DNA of 64,000 nt from Flaviaesturariibacter aridisoli. Lineage in GTDB: Bacteria > Bacteroidota > Bacteroidia > Chitinophagales > Chitinophagaceae. Every line of letters starts with the position of its first letter. Positions within the stretch are counted from its first letter, which is position 1. Positions 8,181 to 15,603 of the stretch are shown here, piece by piece. The notes below the pieces were generated by a model. It was not told where the DNA came from and did no database searches. It saw only the letters and a list, made by a program, of their open reading frames with translations. The stretch is taken from positions 21,932 through 85,931 of the forward strand of contig NZ_SKFH01000016.1 in the NCBI RefSeq assembly GCF_004343705.1. The letters are read 5' to 3'. The translations under genes and the position numbers were made by a program.

Positions 8181-9725
8181 ATGCCCTCCCAGCCCAACTA
8201 TCGCATCCGCCTGCTTTTTCTCATCCTCGTCGCCTCAGGCCTCCGACTGTTGCTGGCCGGCCTGTTCGAGCTGGGCAACGACGAAGTGTATTACTGGACC
8301 TACGCGCAGCACCTGCAGTGGAATTATTTCGATCACCCGCCGCTGGTGGCGCTGTGGATCCGCCTCTTTACCGGCAACCTGCTGTTGCAGTACAACGAGA
8401 TCTTCGTGCGCCTCGGCTCCATCGTGAGCTGCGCGCTGGCTTCTTCCCTGCTGTTTCATGCGGTGCGGCGGCTCCATTCGGCGCGGGCCGGCTGGATCGC
8501 CGCGGTGCTGTACCACTGCTCCGTCTACGCGGGCATCATCGCCGGCCTGTTCATCCTCCCCGACTCGCCGCAGATGCTGTTCTGGTGCGCAGCCCTCTAC
8601 GCCACCGTCCGCATACACGAGAACGACCGCCGCTGGGGTCCCTGGCTCGCCTTCGGTCTGCTGGCCGGGCTGTCGGTGTTGGGTAAAGTGCACGGCATCT
8701 TCCTCTGGTTCGGCATGGGCCTGTACCTCCTCTTCCGCCAACGCGCCTGGCTGAAGCGCCCGCAGCTGTATGTATCGGGCCTGCTTACGGCCGCCGTTAT
8801 CAGCCCCATCCTGCTCTGGAACCTGGAGAACGACTTTATCACCTACCGCTTTCACAGCGAGCGCGTAACAGTGCGGGAATGGGCGCTCAACGGCAGCGGC
8901 TTCGCCCGCGAGCTGGGCGGCCAGGTGCTTTATAACAACCCTGTAATCGTGTTGCTTCTGGTAATGGCCCTGCTGGCGCTCCGCAAGCGCCGCTTTCCGT
9001 TGCCGCCCGCCGCGCGCCTTTTTCTCTGGATCGGGCTGCCGATGATCGGCGTGCTGCTGCTGCTGTCGCTGCTGCGCGACACGCTGCCCCACTGGAGCGG
9101 CCCCGGCTATGTTACGCTGCTGCCCATAGCGGCCGTCTACCTCGCTGAAGGCGCCCCCCGCCGAACCGCCCGCTACCTGGCCGGCGCCCGCGGCTTTATC
9201 CTCACGCTCTGTATCCTTGCACTCGGCCTCACCTGGGCCTGGCCGGGCACGATGGGCTCGAAAGACCGGCAGGACTACGGCTTCGGCGACTTCACCCTCG
9301 ACCTGCACGGCTGGGGCGAGGTGGCACCGCGGTTTGCGGAGCTCTATTACCGCGAAAAGGGCAACGACATGCCCTACGGTGCGCCGCTGGTAGCCTACAA
9401 ATGGTTTCCCGCTGCCCACGAAGACTACTACTGGTGCGCGCCGAACGACATCCCGGTGCTCGGCCTCGGCGACCTGCACGACTTGCACCACTATGCCTGG
9501 GTAAACCGCTGGCGCCTGCACAACATCGATCCCAGCAAGGCCTGGTGCGTGGTGCCCTCCAACGAATACTTCGACGCCCGCACACAGTTTGCCCGCTGGT
9601 ACCACCGCGCCGACTCGGTGACCACCTTCGTGCAGGAGCGCGGCGGAACGCCCGCCCGGTATTTTACCGTTTGGAAACTGAGTGGCTGGAAGAAAGCGGC
9701 GGTGATCCCGGTGCAGCGGCATTGA
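8181..9725 (+). CDS. Glycosyltransferase family 39/ArnT-like membrane protein
   Basis: The protein has 514 residues and about ten membrane segments. The first periplasmic loop, ELGNDEVYYWTYAQHL, holds the acidic DE motif of PMT/ArnT-type (GT-C fold) enzymes that use a lipid-phosphate sugar donor, and QWNYFDHPPLVA follows, the usual second block. The C-terminal 130 residues are soluble and probably periplasmic. The acceptor is unknown; lipid A, glycans or proteins are possible. ATG 8181 directly follows the GCGTGAG element; a longer frame from 8064 only translates the repeat. The window also holds GtrA, another glycan-related membrane gene, on the opposite strand. Confidence 0.85.
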   Translation: MPSQPNYRIRLLFLILVASGLRLLLAGLFELGNDEVYYWTYAQHLQWNYFDHPPLVALWIRLFTGNLLLQYNEIFVRLGSIVSCALASSLLFHAVRRLHSARAGWIAAVLYHCSVYAGIIAGLFILPDSPQMLFWCAALYATVRIHENDRRWGPWLAFGLLAGLSVLGKVHGIFLWFGMGLYLLFRQRAWLKRPQLYVSGLLTAAVISPILLWNLENDFITYRFHSERVTVREWALNGSGFARELGGQVLYNNPVIVLLLVMALLALRKRRFPLPPAARLFLWIGLPMIGVLLLLSLLRDTLPHWSGPGYVTLLPIAAVYLAEGAPRRTARYLAGARGFILTLCILALGLTWAWPGTMGSKDRQDYGFGDFTLDLHGWGEVAPRFAELYYREKGNDMPYGAPLVAYKWFPAAHEDYYWCAPNDIPVLGLGDLHDLHHYAWVNRWRLHNIDPSKAWCVVPSNEYFDARTQFARWYHRADSVTTFVQERGGTPARYFTVWKLSGWKKAAVIPVQRH

Positions 9726-9764
9726 CCCATCCCCGGCCCTTCCCGAGGCGAAGGGTGCCTGTGT
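9724..9764. repeat. GACCCATCCCCGGCCCTTCCCGAGG-type repeat
   Basis: A CCCCGGCCCTTCCC-GAGGCGAAGGG block follows the glycosyltransferase stop codon. It is a diverged relative of the CCCTTCGGGAAGGGGTCAGGGG repeats on the far side of the terminator (9850-9919). Confidence 0.5.
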
Positions 9765-9813
9765 GAAGCAGGTCTTATTGCCATTTTCTGTACCCAGGTC
9801 ATAGTCTCTGACT

Positions 9814-9848
9814 GCAAAGCCCCGATGCCTACAGCATCGGGGCTTTGC
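9814..9848. terminator. Bidirectional terminator between convergent genes
   Basis: A perfect 15-bp stem (9814-9828 with 9834-9848; GCAAAGCCCCGATGC) has a five-base loop. It separates the convergent glycosyltransferase and gtrA genes. Confidence 0.85.
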
Positions 9849-9849
9849 G

Positions 9850-9919
9850 TTCCCCGCTCCTTTGGAGCGGGGTCAGGGGTGAGGTTTGTTCCCCTTCCCT
9901 TCGGGAAGGGGTCAGGGGA
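9850..9919. repeat. Two tandem GGAGCGGGGTCAGGGG / GGAAGGGGTCAGGGG repeats
   Basis: Two units, one with a CTCCTTTGGAG and one with a CTTCCCTTCGGGAAG palindrome, each followed by GGGGTCAGGGG. The second supplies the gtrA stop codon (TCA at 9912-9914). Translated on the minus strand such repeats give the LTPDPSPKERG-like peptides that clutter Bacteroidota annotations. Confidence 0.7.
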
Positions 9920-10301
9920 TGGGTCGGAACGTAAAAAACGCATTCGCCCCGTAATTCCAGAAAAAGACGATCACGATGGCAATGGCCTTGCTGAGGTAGA
10001 AATTGAGCTTGCGGTGGTTGAGGAAATAGATGATCGCGGTATTGAGACCGAGGCCCACCAGCGACACGGCCACGAAGCGAACCAACTGCCCTTGCACGTT
10101 CGGCGTGTGCGAACCGAAGGTCCAGGCGCGGTTGAGGAGGAAGTTGAGCACCACGGCGCAGCTGAAGCCGAGGGCGTTGGCCACGTAGCGGTTGATGCGC
10201 ACCTTTTCCTTGAACAGCCAGGTAATCCCGAAATCGACTACCATGCCCAGCAGGCCCACAAGGCCGAATTTCAGGAGTCGGAGCAGGTGCTGAAGGATCA
10301 T
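9912..10301 (-). CDS. GtrA-family membrane protein
   Basis: The protein has 129 residues and four predicted membrane helices, the GtrA/DPMS3 layout; the family helps to flip or present polyprenyl-phosphate sugars in glycan and O-antigen modification. Typical elements are the first helix LLKFGLVGLLGMVVDFGITWLF split by a charged turn, the helix ANALGFSCAVVLNFLLNRAWTF, and the end FFWNYGANAFFTFRP. ATG 10301 is chosen; a perfect TATTTTTG -7 box (minus strand, 10309-10316) ends seven bases before it. Confidence 0.9.
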   Translation of the reverse strand: MILQHLLRLLKFGLVGLLGMVVDFGITWLFKEKVRINRYVANALGFSCAVVLNFLLNRAWTFGSHTPNVQGQLVRFVAVSLVGLGLNTAIIYFLNHRKLNFYLSKAIAIVIVFFWNYGANAFFTFRPIP

Positions 10302-10308
10302 GTTGGCG

Positions 10309-10316
10309 CAAAAATA
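10309..10316 (-). promoter_or_regulatory. -7 box of gtrA, seven bases before the start codon
   Basis: TATTTTTG on the minus strand fits the Bacteroidota -7 consensus TAnnTTTG. With only seven bases to ATG 10301 the transcript would be nearly leaderless. Confidence 0.6.
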
Positions 10317-10463
10317 CGCCCTGGCCCTGCTGCGCTTCCGGATTTCAGCAGCAGAAATATCGGATTGCACTTAGCCGGACTACGGTCAATTCCGGATTAT
10401 CTGAAACTTGCGCAGCACCGAAAAAACTTGCGCTTAACTTTAGCGGAGCCAAACATACTTCCT

Positions 10464-10589
10464 ATGAGATTGCTTGCGATGAACGGACTTGAGTCGGCCA
10501 CTGTGCTGCTGTTCGTATTCAACCTGTCCTTTCTGCTGTTGCTGGCGCTGGTGCACGAACGGCCGCTCCGAAACAACGAAAATGCATGA
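10464..10589 (+). CDS. Small single-pass membrane peptide
   Basis: A 41-residue reading frame from ATG 10464. It has one strongly hydrophobic helix (residues 11-31: ATVLLFVFNLSFLLLLAL) and a short polar tail HERPLRNNENA. A TAACTTTAG box lies about 20 bases upstream and a good terminator begins right after the stop codon, so it looks like a complete small transcription unit. No known family; it could still be a chance frame. Confidence 0.45.
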   Translation: MRLLAMNGLESATVLLFVFNLSFLLLLALVHERPLRNNENA

Positions 10590-10590
10590 A

Positions 10591-10622
10591 AAAGCCCCTC
10601 GCTGAAACGAGGGGCTTTTTTT
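10591..10622. terminator. Terminator between the small peptide and the ABC-F gene
   Basis: An 11-bp stem AAAGCCCCTCG/CGAGGGGCTTT (10591-10618) with a six-base loop, followed by TTTTTTT on the plus strand. It can serve both convergent genes. Confidence 0.9.
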
Positions 10623-10636
10623 ATTCAGTAGGCGGA

Positions 10637-12277
10637 TCAGGCGGGAATGGCCTTGCCGTACATCTCGGCGCGCAGTTCTTTCACACGCTTGTCTTCCATG
10701 TATTCGTCGAAGGTCATGAGGCGGTCGATGATGCCGTTGGGCGTCAGCTCGATCACGCGGTTGGCCACCGTTTGCAGGAAAGTGTGGTCATGCGAGGTGA
10801 GGAGCACGATGCCGGGGTAGGCCTGGCAACCTTCGTTGAAGCTCTGGATGCTTTCGAGGTCGAGGTGGTTGGTAGGCTGGTCGAGCATGATGAGGTTGGG
10901 GTTCTGCAACATCATGCGCGAGATCATGCAGCGCACTTTCTCACCACCCGACAGCACGTTGGTCTTCTTCTGGATGTCGTCGCCGTTGAACAGCATCTTG
11001 CCCAGGAAGCCGCGGAGGAAGGGCTCATCGGCGTCGGTCACGTGCGGGGGCACGTACTGGCGCAGCCATTCCAGCAGGGTCAATCCTTCGGTAAAGAACT
11101 CGTTGTTCTCCACCGGCAGGTAGGCCTTGGTGATGGTGGTGCCCCATTCGAATTTGCCGCCTTCGGCGTCGCGGAGGCCGTTGATGATCTCGTAGAACAC
11201 GGTTACGGCCGAGGGGTCGCGGCTGAGGATGGCGATTTTTTCGCCTTTATTGACCGAGAAGTTCACTTTGTCGAACAGCTTGCGTCCGTCCATTGAAGCC
11301 CTCAGGCCTTCCACGTTGAGGATCTGGTTGCCTACTTCGCGCAGGGGCTGGAAGATGATGCCCGGGTAGCGGCGGTTGGAGGGCTCGATCTCTTCGATGT
11401 TGAGTTTTTCGAGGGCCTTCTTCCGCGAGGTGGCCTGCTTCGACTTGGAGGCGTTGGCCGAGAAGCGGGCGATGAACTCGATGAGCGCGGCGCGCTTGTC
11501 TTCGGTCTTCTTGTTCTTGTCGGAAAGCTGGCGGGCCATCAGCTGCGAGCTTTCGTACCAGAAGGTATAGTTACCGGTGAATACCTTGATCTTGGAGCGG
11601 TCTACGTCGGCCACGTGCGTACACACGGCGTCGAGGAAGTGACGGTCGTGGGAAACCACGAGCACCACGTTCTGGTAGTCGGCGAGGAAGTTTTCGAGCC
11701 AGCCGATCGTTTCGATGTCGAGGCCGTTGGTCGGTTCGTCGAGCAGCAGGATATCGGGGTTGCCGAAGAGGGCCTGCGCCAGCAGCACGCGCACCTTCAT
11801 GTTGGAGGGAATGTCCTTCATGAGGCTGTGGTGGAAGTTGCCGTTCACACCCAGCTCGTTGAGGAAGGTGGCGGCATCGCTTTCGGCGGTGTAGCCGCCC
11901 ATTTCGCCAAATTCGGCTTCGAGCTCGGAGGCTTTCATGTAGTCGTCTTCGGTGGCTTCGGGGTCGGCGTAGATGGCGTCTTTCTCGTGCATCACCTTCC
12001 ACATTTTCTCGTGGCCCATGAGCACGGTGTTGAGCACCGTCACCTCGTCGAAAGCGAACTGGTTCTGCTTCAGCACGGCCATGCGCTCGCCGGGGGTGAT
12101 ATCGATCTTGCCTTTGTTGGGCTCAATCTCGCCGGAGAGGATCTTGAGGAAGGTCGACTTGCCGGCACCGTTGGCACCGATCACGCCGTAGCAGTTGCCC
12201 TTGGTAAACGTGATGTTGACTTCGTCGAACAACACGCGCTTGCCAAAGGAGAGGGAAACGTTATTGACACTGATCAT
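10637..12277 (-). CDS. ABC-F ATPase (YkpA/YbiT-like) with one intact ATP site
   Basis: The protein has 546 residues: two ABC cassettes joined by a charged linker (about 245-300), no membrane part, as in ribosome-associated ABC-F factors of the YbiT/YkpA branch. Cassette 1 has a good Walker A GANGAGKST (34-42) and Walker B with catalytic Glu (LLLDEP, 177-182), but its signature is IPSNMK (156-161) instead of LSGGE. Cassette 2 has a good LSGGE (442-446), but its Walker A position reads SRDPSAVT (352-359) and its catalytic Glu is Gln (LDQPTNHLD, 465-473). All losses fall in one composite site. A TACCTTTG -7 box on the minus strand (12455-12462) gives a leader of about 170 bases. Confidence 0.9.
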   Translation of the reverse strand: MISVNNVSLSFGKRVLFDEVNITFTKGNCYGVIGANGAGKSTFLKILSGEIEPNKGKIDITPGERMAVLKQNQFAFDEVTVLNTVLMGHEKMWKVMHEKDAIYADPEATEDDYMKASELEAEFGEMGGYTAESDAATFLNELGVNGNFHHSLMKDIPSNMKVRVLLAQALFGNPDILLLDEPTNGLDIETIGWLENFLADYQNVVLVVSHDRHFLDAVCTHVADVDRSKIKVFTGNYTFWYESSQLMARQLSDKNKKTEDKRAALIEFIARFSANASKSKQATSRKKALEKLNIEEIEPSNRRYPGIIFQPLREVGNQILNVEGLRASMDGRKLFDKVNFSVNKGEKIAILSRDPSAVTVFYEIINGLRDAEGGKFEWGTTITKAYLPVENNEFFTEGLTLLEWLRQYVPPHVTDADEPFLRGFLGKMLFNGDDIQKKTNVLSGGEKVRCMISRMMLQNPNLIMLDQPTNHLDLESIQSFNEGCQAYPGIVLLTSHDHTFLQTVANRVIELTPNGIIDRLMTFDEYMEDKRVKELRAEMYGKAIPA

Positions 12278-12297
12278 AGTAAGTTGGGAGCGAAGCG

Positions 12298-12428
12298 GTT
12301 TATTGGTTTATTGGTTAAGTAGTTAATTAGTGGGGCGCTTCAAAAAGACCACGCTGACTGGTTATGAAAAGCGCGAACGGTGCCGCGAACAGTACCAATA
12401 AACCAATAAACTAATTGACCAATAAACG
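12298..12428. repeat. Inverted TTATTGG arrays in the ABC-F leader
   Basis: The left array reads TTTATTGGTTTATTGGTTAA and onward (12298-12330); the right array is its reverse complement with CCAATAAA words (12396-12428). The spacer of about 65 bases has no evident hairpin. The word recurs at 49391-49428, 52771-52794 and 63001-63034. Both arrays would be in the ABC-F 5' leader if the promoter at 12455-12462 is right. Confidence 0.75.
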
Positions 12429-12454
12429 CGCCCTCAGGCGCCGCTCCGGGCGCG

Positions 12455-12462
12455 CAAAGGTA
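12455..12462 (-). promoter_or_regulatory. -7 box upstream of the ABC-F gene
   Basis: TACCTTTG on the minus strand, a full match to TAnnTTTG, 177 bases from ATG 12277. No clear -33 TTG is seen. Confidence 0.45.
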
Positions 12463-12567
12463 CGTTTTTCACACCCTTTTCCACAGCCGTGTTTCGTTAA
12501 GGATTCCCCTTTTTTCGGCCGAATGGCAAAGTACTTGTATTAGACAGGTCGACTAAAGATGCTAATC

Positions 12568-12774
12568 ATGAAATATACCTTTCCCAAGGTGCTGCTGGGC
12601 TGTCTCCTGCTCGCCGCCTGCAGCAAGTCCGGTACCCTCAACGAGCTGAGCGCCGAGCGCGCCCCCGCCCGCCTCGGCGTCGTCCGGCAGCTCGACAACG
12701 TGGAGCTGCCCCCGGCGCCCATCCCGGCCGATACCCTGGAGATCGACTCGCTCCGGCACCCGGGAACGAACTAG
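12568..12774 (+). CDS. Small lipoprotein of unknown function
   Basis: The protein has 68 residues. It begins MKYTFPKVLLGCLLLAACSKS with lipobox LAAC, so the mature lipoprotein has only about 48 residues, rich in Pro, Leu and Asp/Glu, with no recognisable fold. ATG 12568 gives a normal signal peptide; an in-frame ATG at 12559 adds three residues. A GCGTGAG-type repeat element follows the stop codon. Confidence 0.6.
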   Translation: MKYTFPKVLLGCLLLAACSKSGTLNELSAERAPARLGVVRQLDNVELPPAPIPADTLEIDSLRHPGTN

Positions 12775-12779
12775 TTCGC

Positions 12780-12848
12780 CAGGCGTCAGGCGTGAACAAC
12801 GAGCCCTTGGTTTAACGTCTCACGCTTGACGGTTCACGCCTCACGTTG
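12780..12848. repeat. Inverted GCGTGAG-type arrays
   Basis: Left array: AGGCGTCAGGCGTGA (12781-12795). Right array: GTCTCACGCTTGACGGTTCACGCCTCACG (12820-12845, two blocks). The spacer is short and has no clear terminator. It is the most degenerate of the three inverted GCGTGAG pairs. Confidence 0.65.
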
Positions 12849-12861
12849 TACCTTACGCTTC

Positions 12862-13737
12862 ATGTGGCAAGCGATACTCGACCATTTCAGCAACCTGGAG
12901 CAACGACCCCTGGAGCGCCTCGCCTTCCTCGTGGGCGGCCTGCTCCTGTTCTGGATCATCGAAGGCGCCATCCCGCTGCTGGAGCCGCATTACAAGCGAA
13001 CGAAATTGCGGCACGCGGGCGTCAACTTCGGTTTTACGCTCATGCACCTCGCCATCCACACCGGGCTGGCCGTAGTGATCGTACTGCTGAGCGACTGGTG
13101 CCGCCGGCAAGGCTTCGGCCTCGTCTACTGGACCGGCGCCGGGGTATTGGGTACGATCCTGATCTCGTTCCTCGTGCTGGACTTTTTCGGTGGCTGGCTG
13201 GTGCACATCACCGAACATAAGCTGGCGCTCCTGTGGCGCTTTCACGTGGTGCATCATGCCGACAACAACGTGGACGTCACCACGGGCCTGCGCCACCACC
13301 CCGTGGAAAGCGTGCTCCGCGGCCTTTTCTTTATCGCCGGCATCGGGCTGTCGGGCGCGCCGATGTACGCCGTGATGATCTTCCAGACGGCACTCGTGCT
13401 GGCCACCGCCTTTACCCACGCCAACATCTCGCTGCCCCGCTGGCTCGACCGCGGCCTCAGCTACGTGTTCGTTTCGCCCAACATGCACAAGGTGCACCAC
13501 CACTGGCAGCAACCCTTCACCGACTCCAACTACGGCGCCGTGCTCTCCATCTGGGACCGCCTCCTGGGCACCTACCGCCGCCTCGACCCGAAAGACATCC
13601 GCTACGGCCTCGACCGCTATTACCCGAATGAAGAAGACGAGAATTTCGGCATGCTGCTAAAGAAGCCGTTCCAACCTTTAGAGAAAGATTTTAAAGAAGA
13701 AAAAGCGTTTTTAACCGCGAAGGAAACAAGAGAATAA
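12862..13737 (+). CDS. Sterol desaturase/fatty acid hydroxylase family protein
   Basis: The protein has 291 residues, about four membrane helices and the histidine clusters of the di-iron fatty acid hydroxylase superfamily: HITEH after the third helix, then FHVVHHADNNVD, then RHHPVES, and HKVHHHWQQP near residue 212. Such enzymes hydroxylate or desaturate lipids in the membrane; the lipid here is unknown. The C-terminal 20 residues (KDFKEEKAFLTAKETRE and the preceding LE) come from an interspersed GCGAAG-type repeat. The start codon follows a TACCTTAC box (12849-12856) by five bases. Confidence 0.87.
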   Translation: MWQAILDHFSNLEQRPLERLAFLVGGLLLFWIIEGAIPLLEPHYKRTKLRHAGVNFGFTLMHLAIHTGLAVVIVLLSDWCRRQGFGLVYWTGAGVLGTILISFLVLDFFGGWLVHITEHKLALLWRFHVVHHADNNVDVTTGLRHHPVESVLRGLFFIAGIGLSGAPMYAVMIFQTALVLATAFTHANISLPRWLDRGLSYVFVSPNMHKVHHHWQQPFTDSNYGAVLSIWDRLLGTYRRLDPKDIRYGLDRYYPNEEDENFGMLLKKPFQPLEKDFKEEKAFLTAKETRE

Positions 13738-13858
13738 GCGTTTCGCGAAGAGGATAATAAAGCCTCGCCTATGGCGAGGCTTTATTAACGATTCAACTTC
13801 GCGTACCAACTTCTTTTCTTCTTTTCTTCGCGGTGAGAAACCTTGTTTCTCCCCTCAC
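13681..13858. repeat. Inverted CTTCGCGGT/TTCTTTTC arrays around a terminator
   Basis: Left arm (13681-13749) has AAAGAAGAAAAAG, ACCGCGAAG and TTCGCGAAG; right arm (13796-13858) has CTTCGCG, TTCTTTTCTTC and CTTCGCGGTGAGAAACC, its reverse complement in content and order. The terminator 13756-13786 lies between. A second pair of this family is at 59605-59650 and 60290-60335. The left arm encodes the last 17 residues of the upstream protein. Confidence 0.7.
13756..13786 (+). terminator. Terminator after the sterol-desaturase-family gene
   Basis: A perfect 14-bp stem AATAAAGCCTCGCC/GGCGAGGCTTTATT with a three-base loop. Confidence 0.8.
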
Positions 13859-13867
13859 TTTCCCTCC

Positions 13868-14158
13868 ATGCAACACCCGTCCGTCCGCCGCCTTCATATC
13901 CTGGGCTATGCCGAAGCCGTTTCCTGGCTGCTGTTATTGTTCATCGCCATGCCGCTCAAATACATCTGGGGCCAGCCCCTGATGGTGAAGTACGTGGGCT
14001 GGATCCACGGTGTGCTGTTCATCCTGTACTGCGCGCACCTGCTGATCGTGAAAAGCCTCCTGAAGTGGCCGTTCAGCAAGCTCGCAACGGGTGGCATCGC
14101 CGCCTTCCTGCCCTTCGGCACGCTTTGGTTCGACAAGCGAATAGAGCGGGTTGAATAG
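13868..14158 (+). CDS. DUF3817 family membrane protein
   Basis: The protein has 96 residues and three membrane helices. The order LHILGYAEAVSWLLLLFIAMPLKY, then a short loop with KYVGWIHGVLFILYCAHLLIV and FLPFGTLWFDKRI, matches the DUF3817 family of small membrane proteins. No biochemical function is known. Confidence 0.8.
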   Translation: MQHPSVRRLHILGYAEAVSWLLLLFIAMPLKYIWGQPLMVKYVGWIHGVLFILYCAHLLIVKSLLKWPFSKLATGGIAAFLPFGTLWFDKRIERVE

Positions 14159-14227
14159 CTTTACCGGTTGTAAACGATCCTGTTTCGAAAAGGGCGCATC
14201 TTTGGGAATATTCAAAACGAATAACGT

Positions 14228-14977
14228 ATGTCCGAACTAAGTGCCCCCTTGGGGGGACAGGGGACCGTAATAGCCGTCCTTCCCGCCCGCTACGCGGCCA
14301 CCCGCTTCCCCGGCAAGCTCCTGCAGCTGCTGGGCGATAAGACCGTGATCCGCCGTACCTACGAGGCGGCGCAGGCCTCGGGGCTTTTCGATGAAGTGCT
14401 GGTAGCCACCGACTCGCCCGAGATCCGCGCCGAGGTGGAAGGTTTCGGCGGCCAGGTGGCCATGACCCGCGCCGACCACGAAAGCGGTACCGACCGCATC
14501 GCCGAAGCCGTGGCCGACCGCGATGTGGACATCGTGGTCAACGTGCAGGGCGACACACCCTTTATCAACACAAAAGCCCTGCGGCAGCTGATCGACCTGT
14601 TTGAAGACGAATCCGTGCACGTGGCCTCGCTCATGGACCGCATCACCGACCCCGCCGACCTGGCCAATCCCAACGTGGTGAAGGTGTGTACCGACCTAAG
14701 GGGCAACTCCCTCTTTTTCAGCCGCAGCCCGGTGCCTTTTCCGCGCGCGCAGGACATCGACATCCCGCACTACCGCCACATCGGCGTCTATGCCTTCCGA
14801 AAGGCCGCACTGCTGCAGTTCACGCAGTGGCCGATGACGCCCCTGGAGGCCGCCGAAAAGATCGAGTGCCTCCGTTTTCTCGAACACGGCGTGCCGCTGC
14901 GCATGGCGCTCACAGAACCCATCGGTGTGGATATCAACACGCCCGAGGATCTTGAAAAAGCAAAGTCGCAGTTGTAA
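14228..14977 (+). CDS. kdsB: 3-deoxy-manno-octulosonate cytidylyltransferase
   Basis: KdsB activates KDO with CTP to CMP-KDO for lipopolysaccharide inner core synthesis in the cytosol. The 249 residues contain the nucleotide-binding PARYAATRFPGK (19-30), the metal region VQGDTPFI and the RSPVPFPR block. Family members usually begin directly before IPARYA; here codons 5-13 (SAPLGGQG) are an in-frame copy of the CCCCCTTTGGGGGACAGGGGG repeat, with no other good start downstream. The small lipoprotein gene at 15003 follows closely. Confidence 0.96.
   Translation: MSELSAPLGGQGTVIAVLPARYAATRFPGKLLQLLGDKTVIRRTYEAAQASGLFDEVLVATDSPEIRAEVEGFGGQVAMTRADHESGTDRIAEAVADRDVDIVVNVQGDTPFINTKALRQLIDLFEDESVHVASLMDRITDPADLANPNVVKVCTDLRGNSLFFSRSPVPFPRAQDIDIPHYRHIGVYAFRKAALLQFTQWPMTPLEAAEKIECLRFLEHGVPLRMALTEPIGVDINTPEDLEKAKSQL
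14241..14266. repeat. CCCCCTTGGGGGGACAGGGG interspersed repeat inside kdsB
   Basis: This third copy of the family sits in frame within the first codons of kdsB and is translated as APLGGQG. Confidence 0.75.
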
Positions 14978-15002
14978 CTTACCCACTCAACCCGGTTGCC
15001 CA

Positions 15003-15491
15003 ATGAAAATAGTCATCCTGCTCTTTCAATCCCTGGCCCTGCTGGCCTGTTCGGGCAACGACCCTGTTGCCACCCCTAAGGAAGCTGACGGCAACACCGC
15101 CGCAACAACAGAAACACTGGCCACCGCATCTTCCGACGCCGGACGCGGTCACTACGAAGGCGTATTCAGCAACGGTATGAAAGAAACGTTCCTTTCCTTC
15201 GATGTGTCGAAAGACGGCAATGAGGTACGCAACCTCACGTTCAAAGGCTGGTGGTACTGCGACAGGCGCCTCACCCAGGAGCGGGGCATCGGCCCCCAAA
15301 AAGGGTTCGCCATCCGTGCAAACAAGGTGGACGGCGTGGTATCGGAGCCCGAAAACGGCGGCGCATCGGCGGTGCGCTTCGAGTTGCACGGCACCTTCAG
15401 CGGCAACAAGGCCAGCGGCACGTTCCGGATGAATATCAACGGCCTCGGTTGCGACACCTACGTGCTCAACTGGACCGCCAACCGTAAATAG
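15003..15491 (+). CDS. Lipoprotein of unknown function
   Basis: The protein has 162 residues; the signal ends in lipobox LLAC (residues 13-16). A Thr/Ala/Asp-rich linker (about 20-45) leads to a beta-rich domain with GHYEGVFSNGMKETFLSF and SGTFRMNINGLGCDTYVLNW, reminiscent of small calycin-like or beta-barrel domains. Two Cys (WWYCDR and LGCDTY) may pair. It starts 25 bases after kdsB and may be co-transcribed. Confidence 0.6.
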   Translation: MKIVILLFQSLALLACSGNDPVATPKEADGNTAATTETLATASSDAGRGHYEGVFSNGMKETFLSFDVSKDGNEVRNLTFKGWWYCDRRLTQERGIGPQKGFAIRANKVDGVVSEPENGGASAVRFELHGTFSGNKASGTFRMNINGLGCDTYVLNWTANRK

Positions 15492-15499
15492 GGCGCAAT

Positions 15500-15600
15500 A
15501 TTTATTGAATAATCAATATTGAATATTGCATAAGTACTTTGTCGACCGACCAGACCCTATTCAATAAACATTATTCAATAGATATTATTCAATAGCATTT
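15500..15600. repeat. Inverted TATTGAATA arrays
   Basis: The left array (15502-15530) repeats TATTGAATA/CAATATTGAA; the right array (15560-15597) repeats TATTCAATA-type words three times in reverse complement. The spacer includes GTCGACCGACCAGAC. A second pair of this family lies at 18765-18857. Confidence 0.75.
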
Positions 15601-15603
15601 CCC

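Noticed and set aside
9491..9943. Minus-strand frame with LTPDPAPKERG-like residues
   Set aside because: A translation of interspersed repeats, a known annotation artefact in Bacteroidota.
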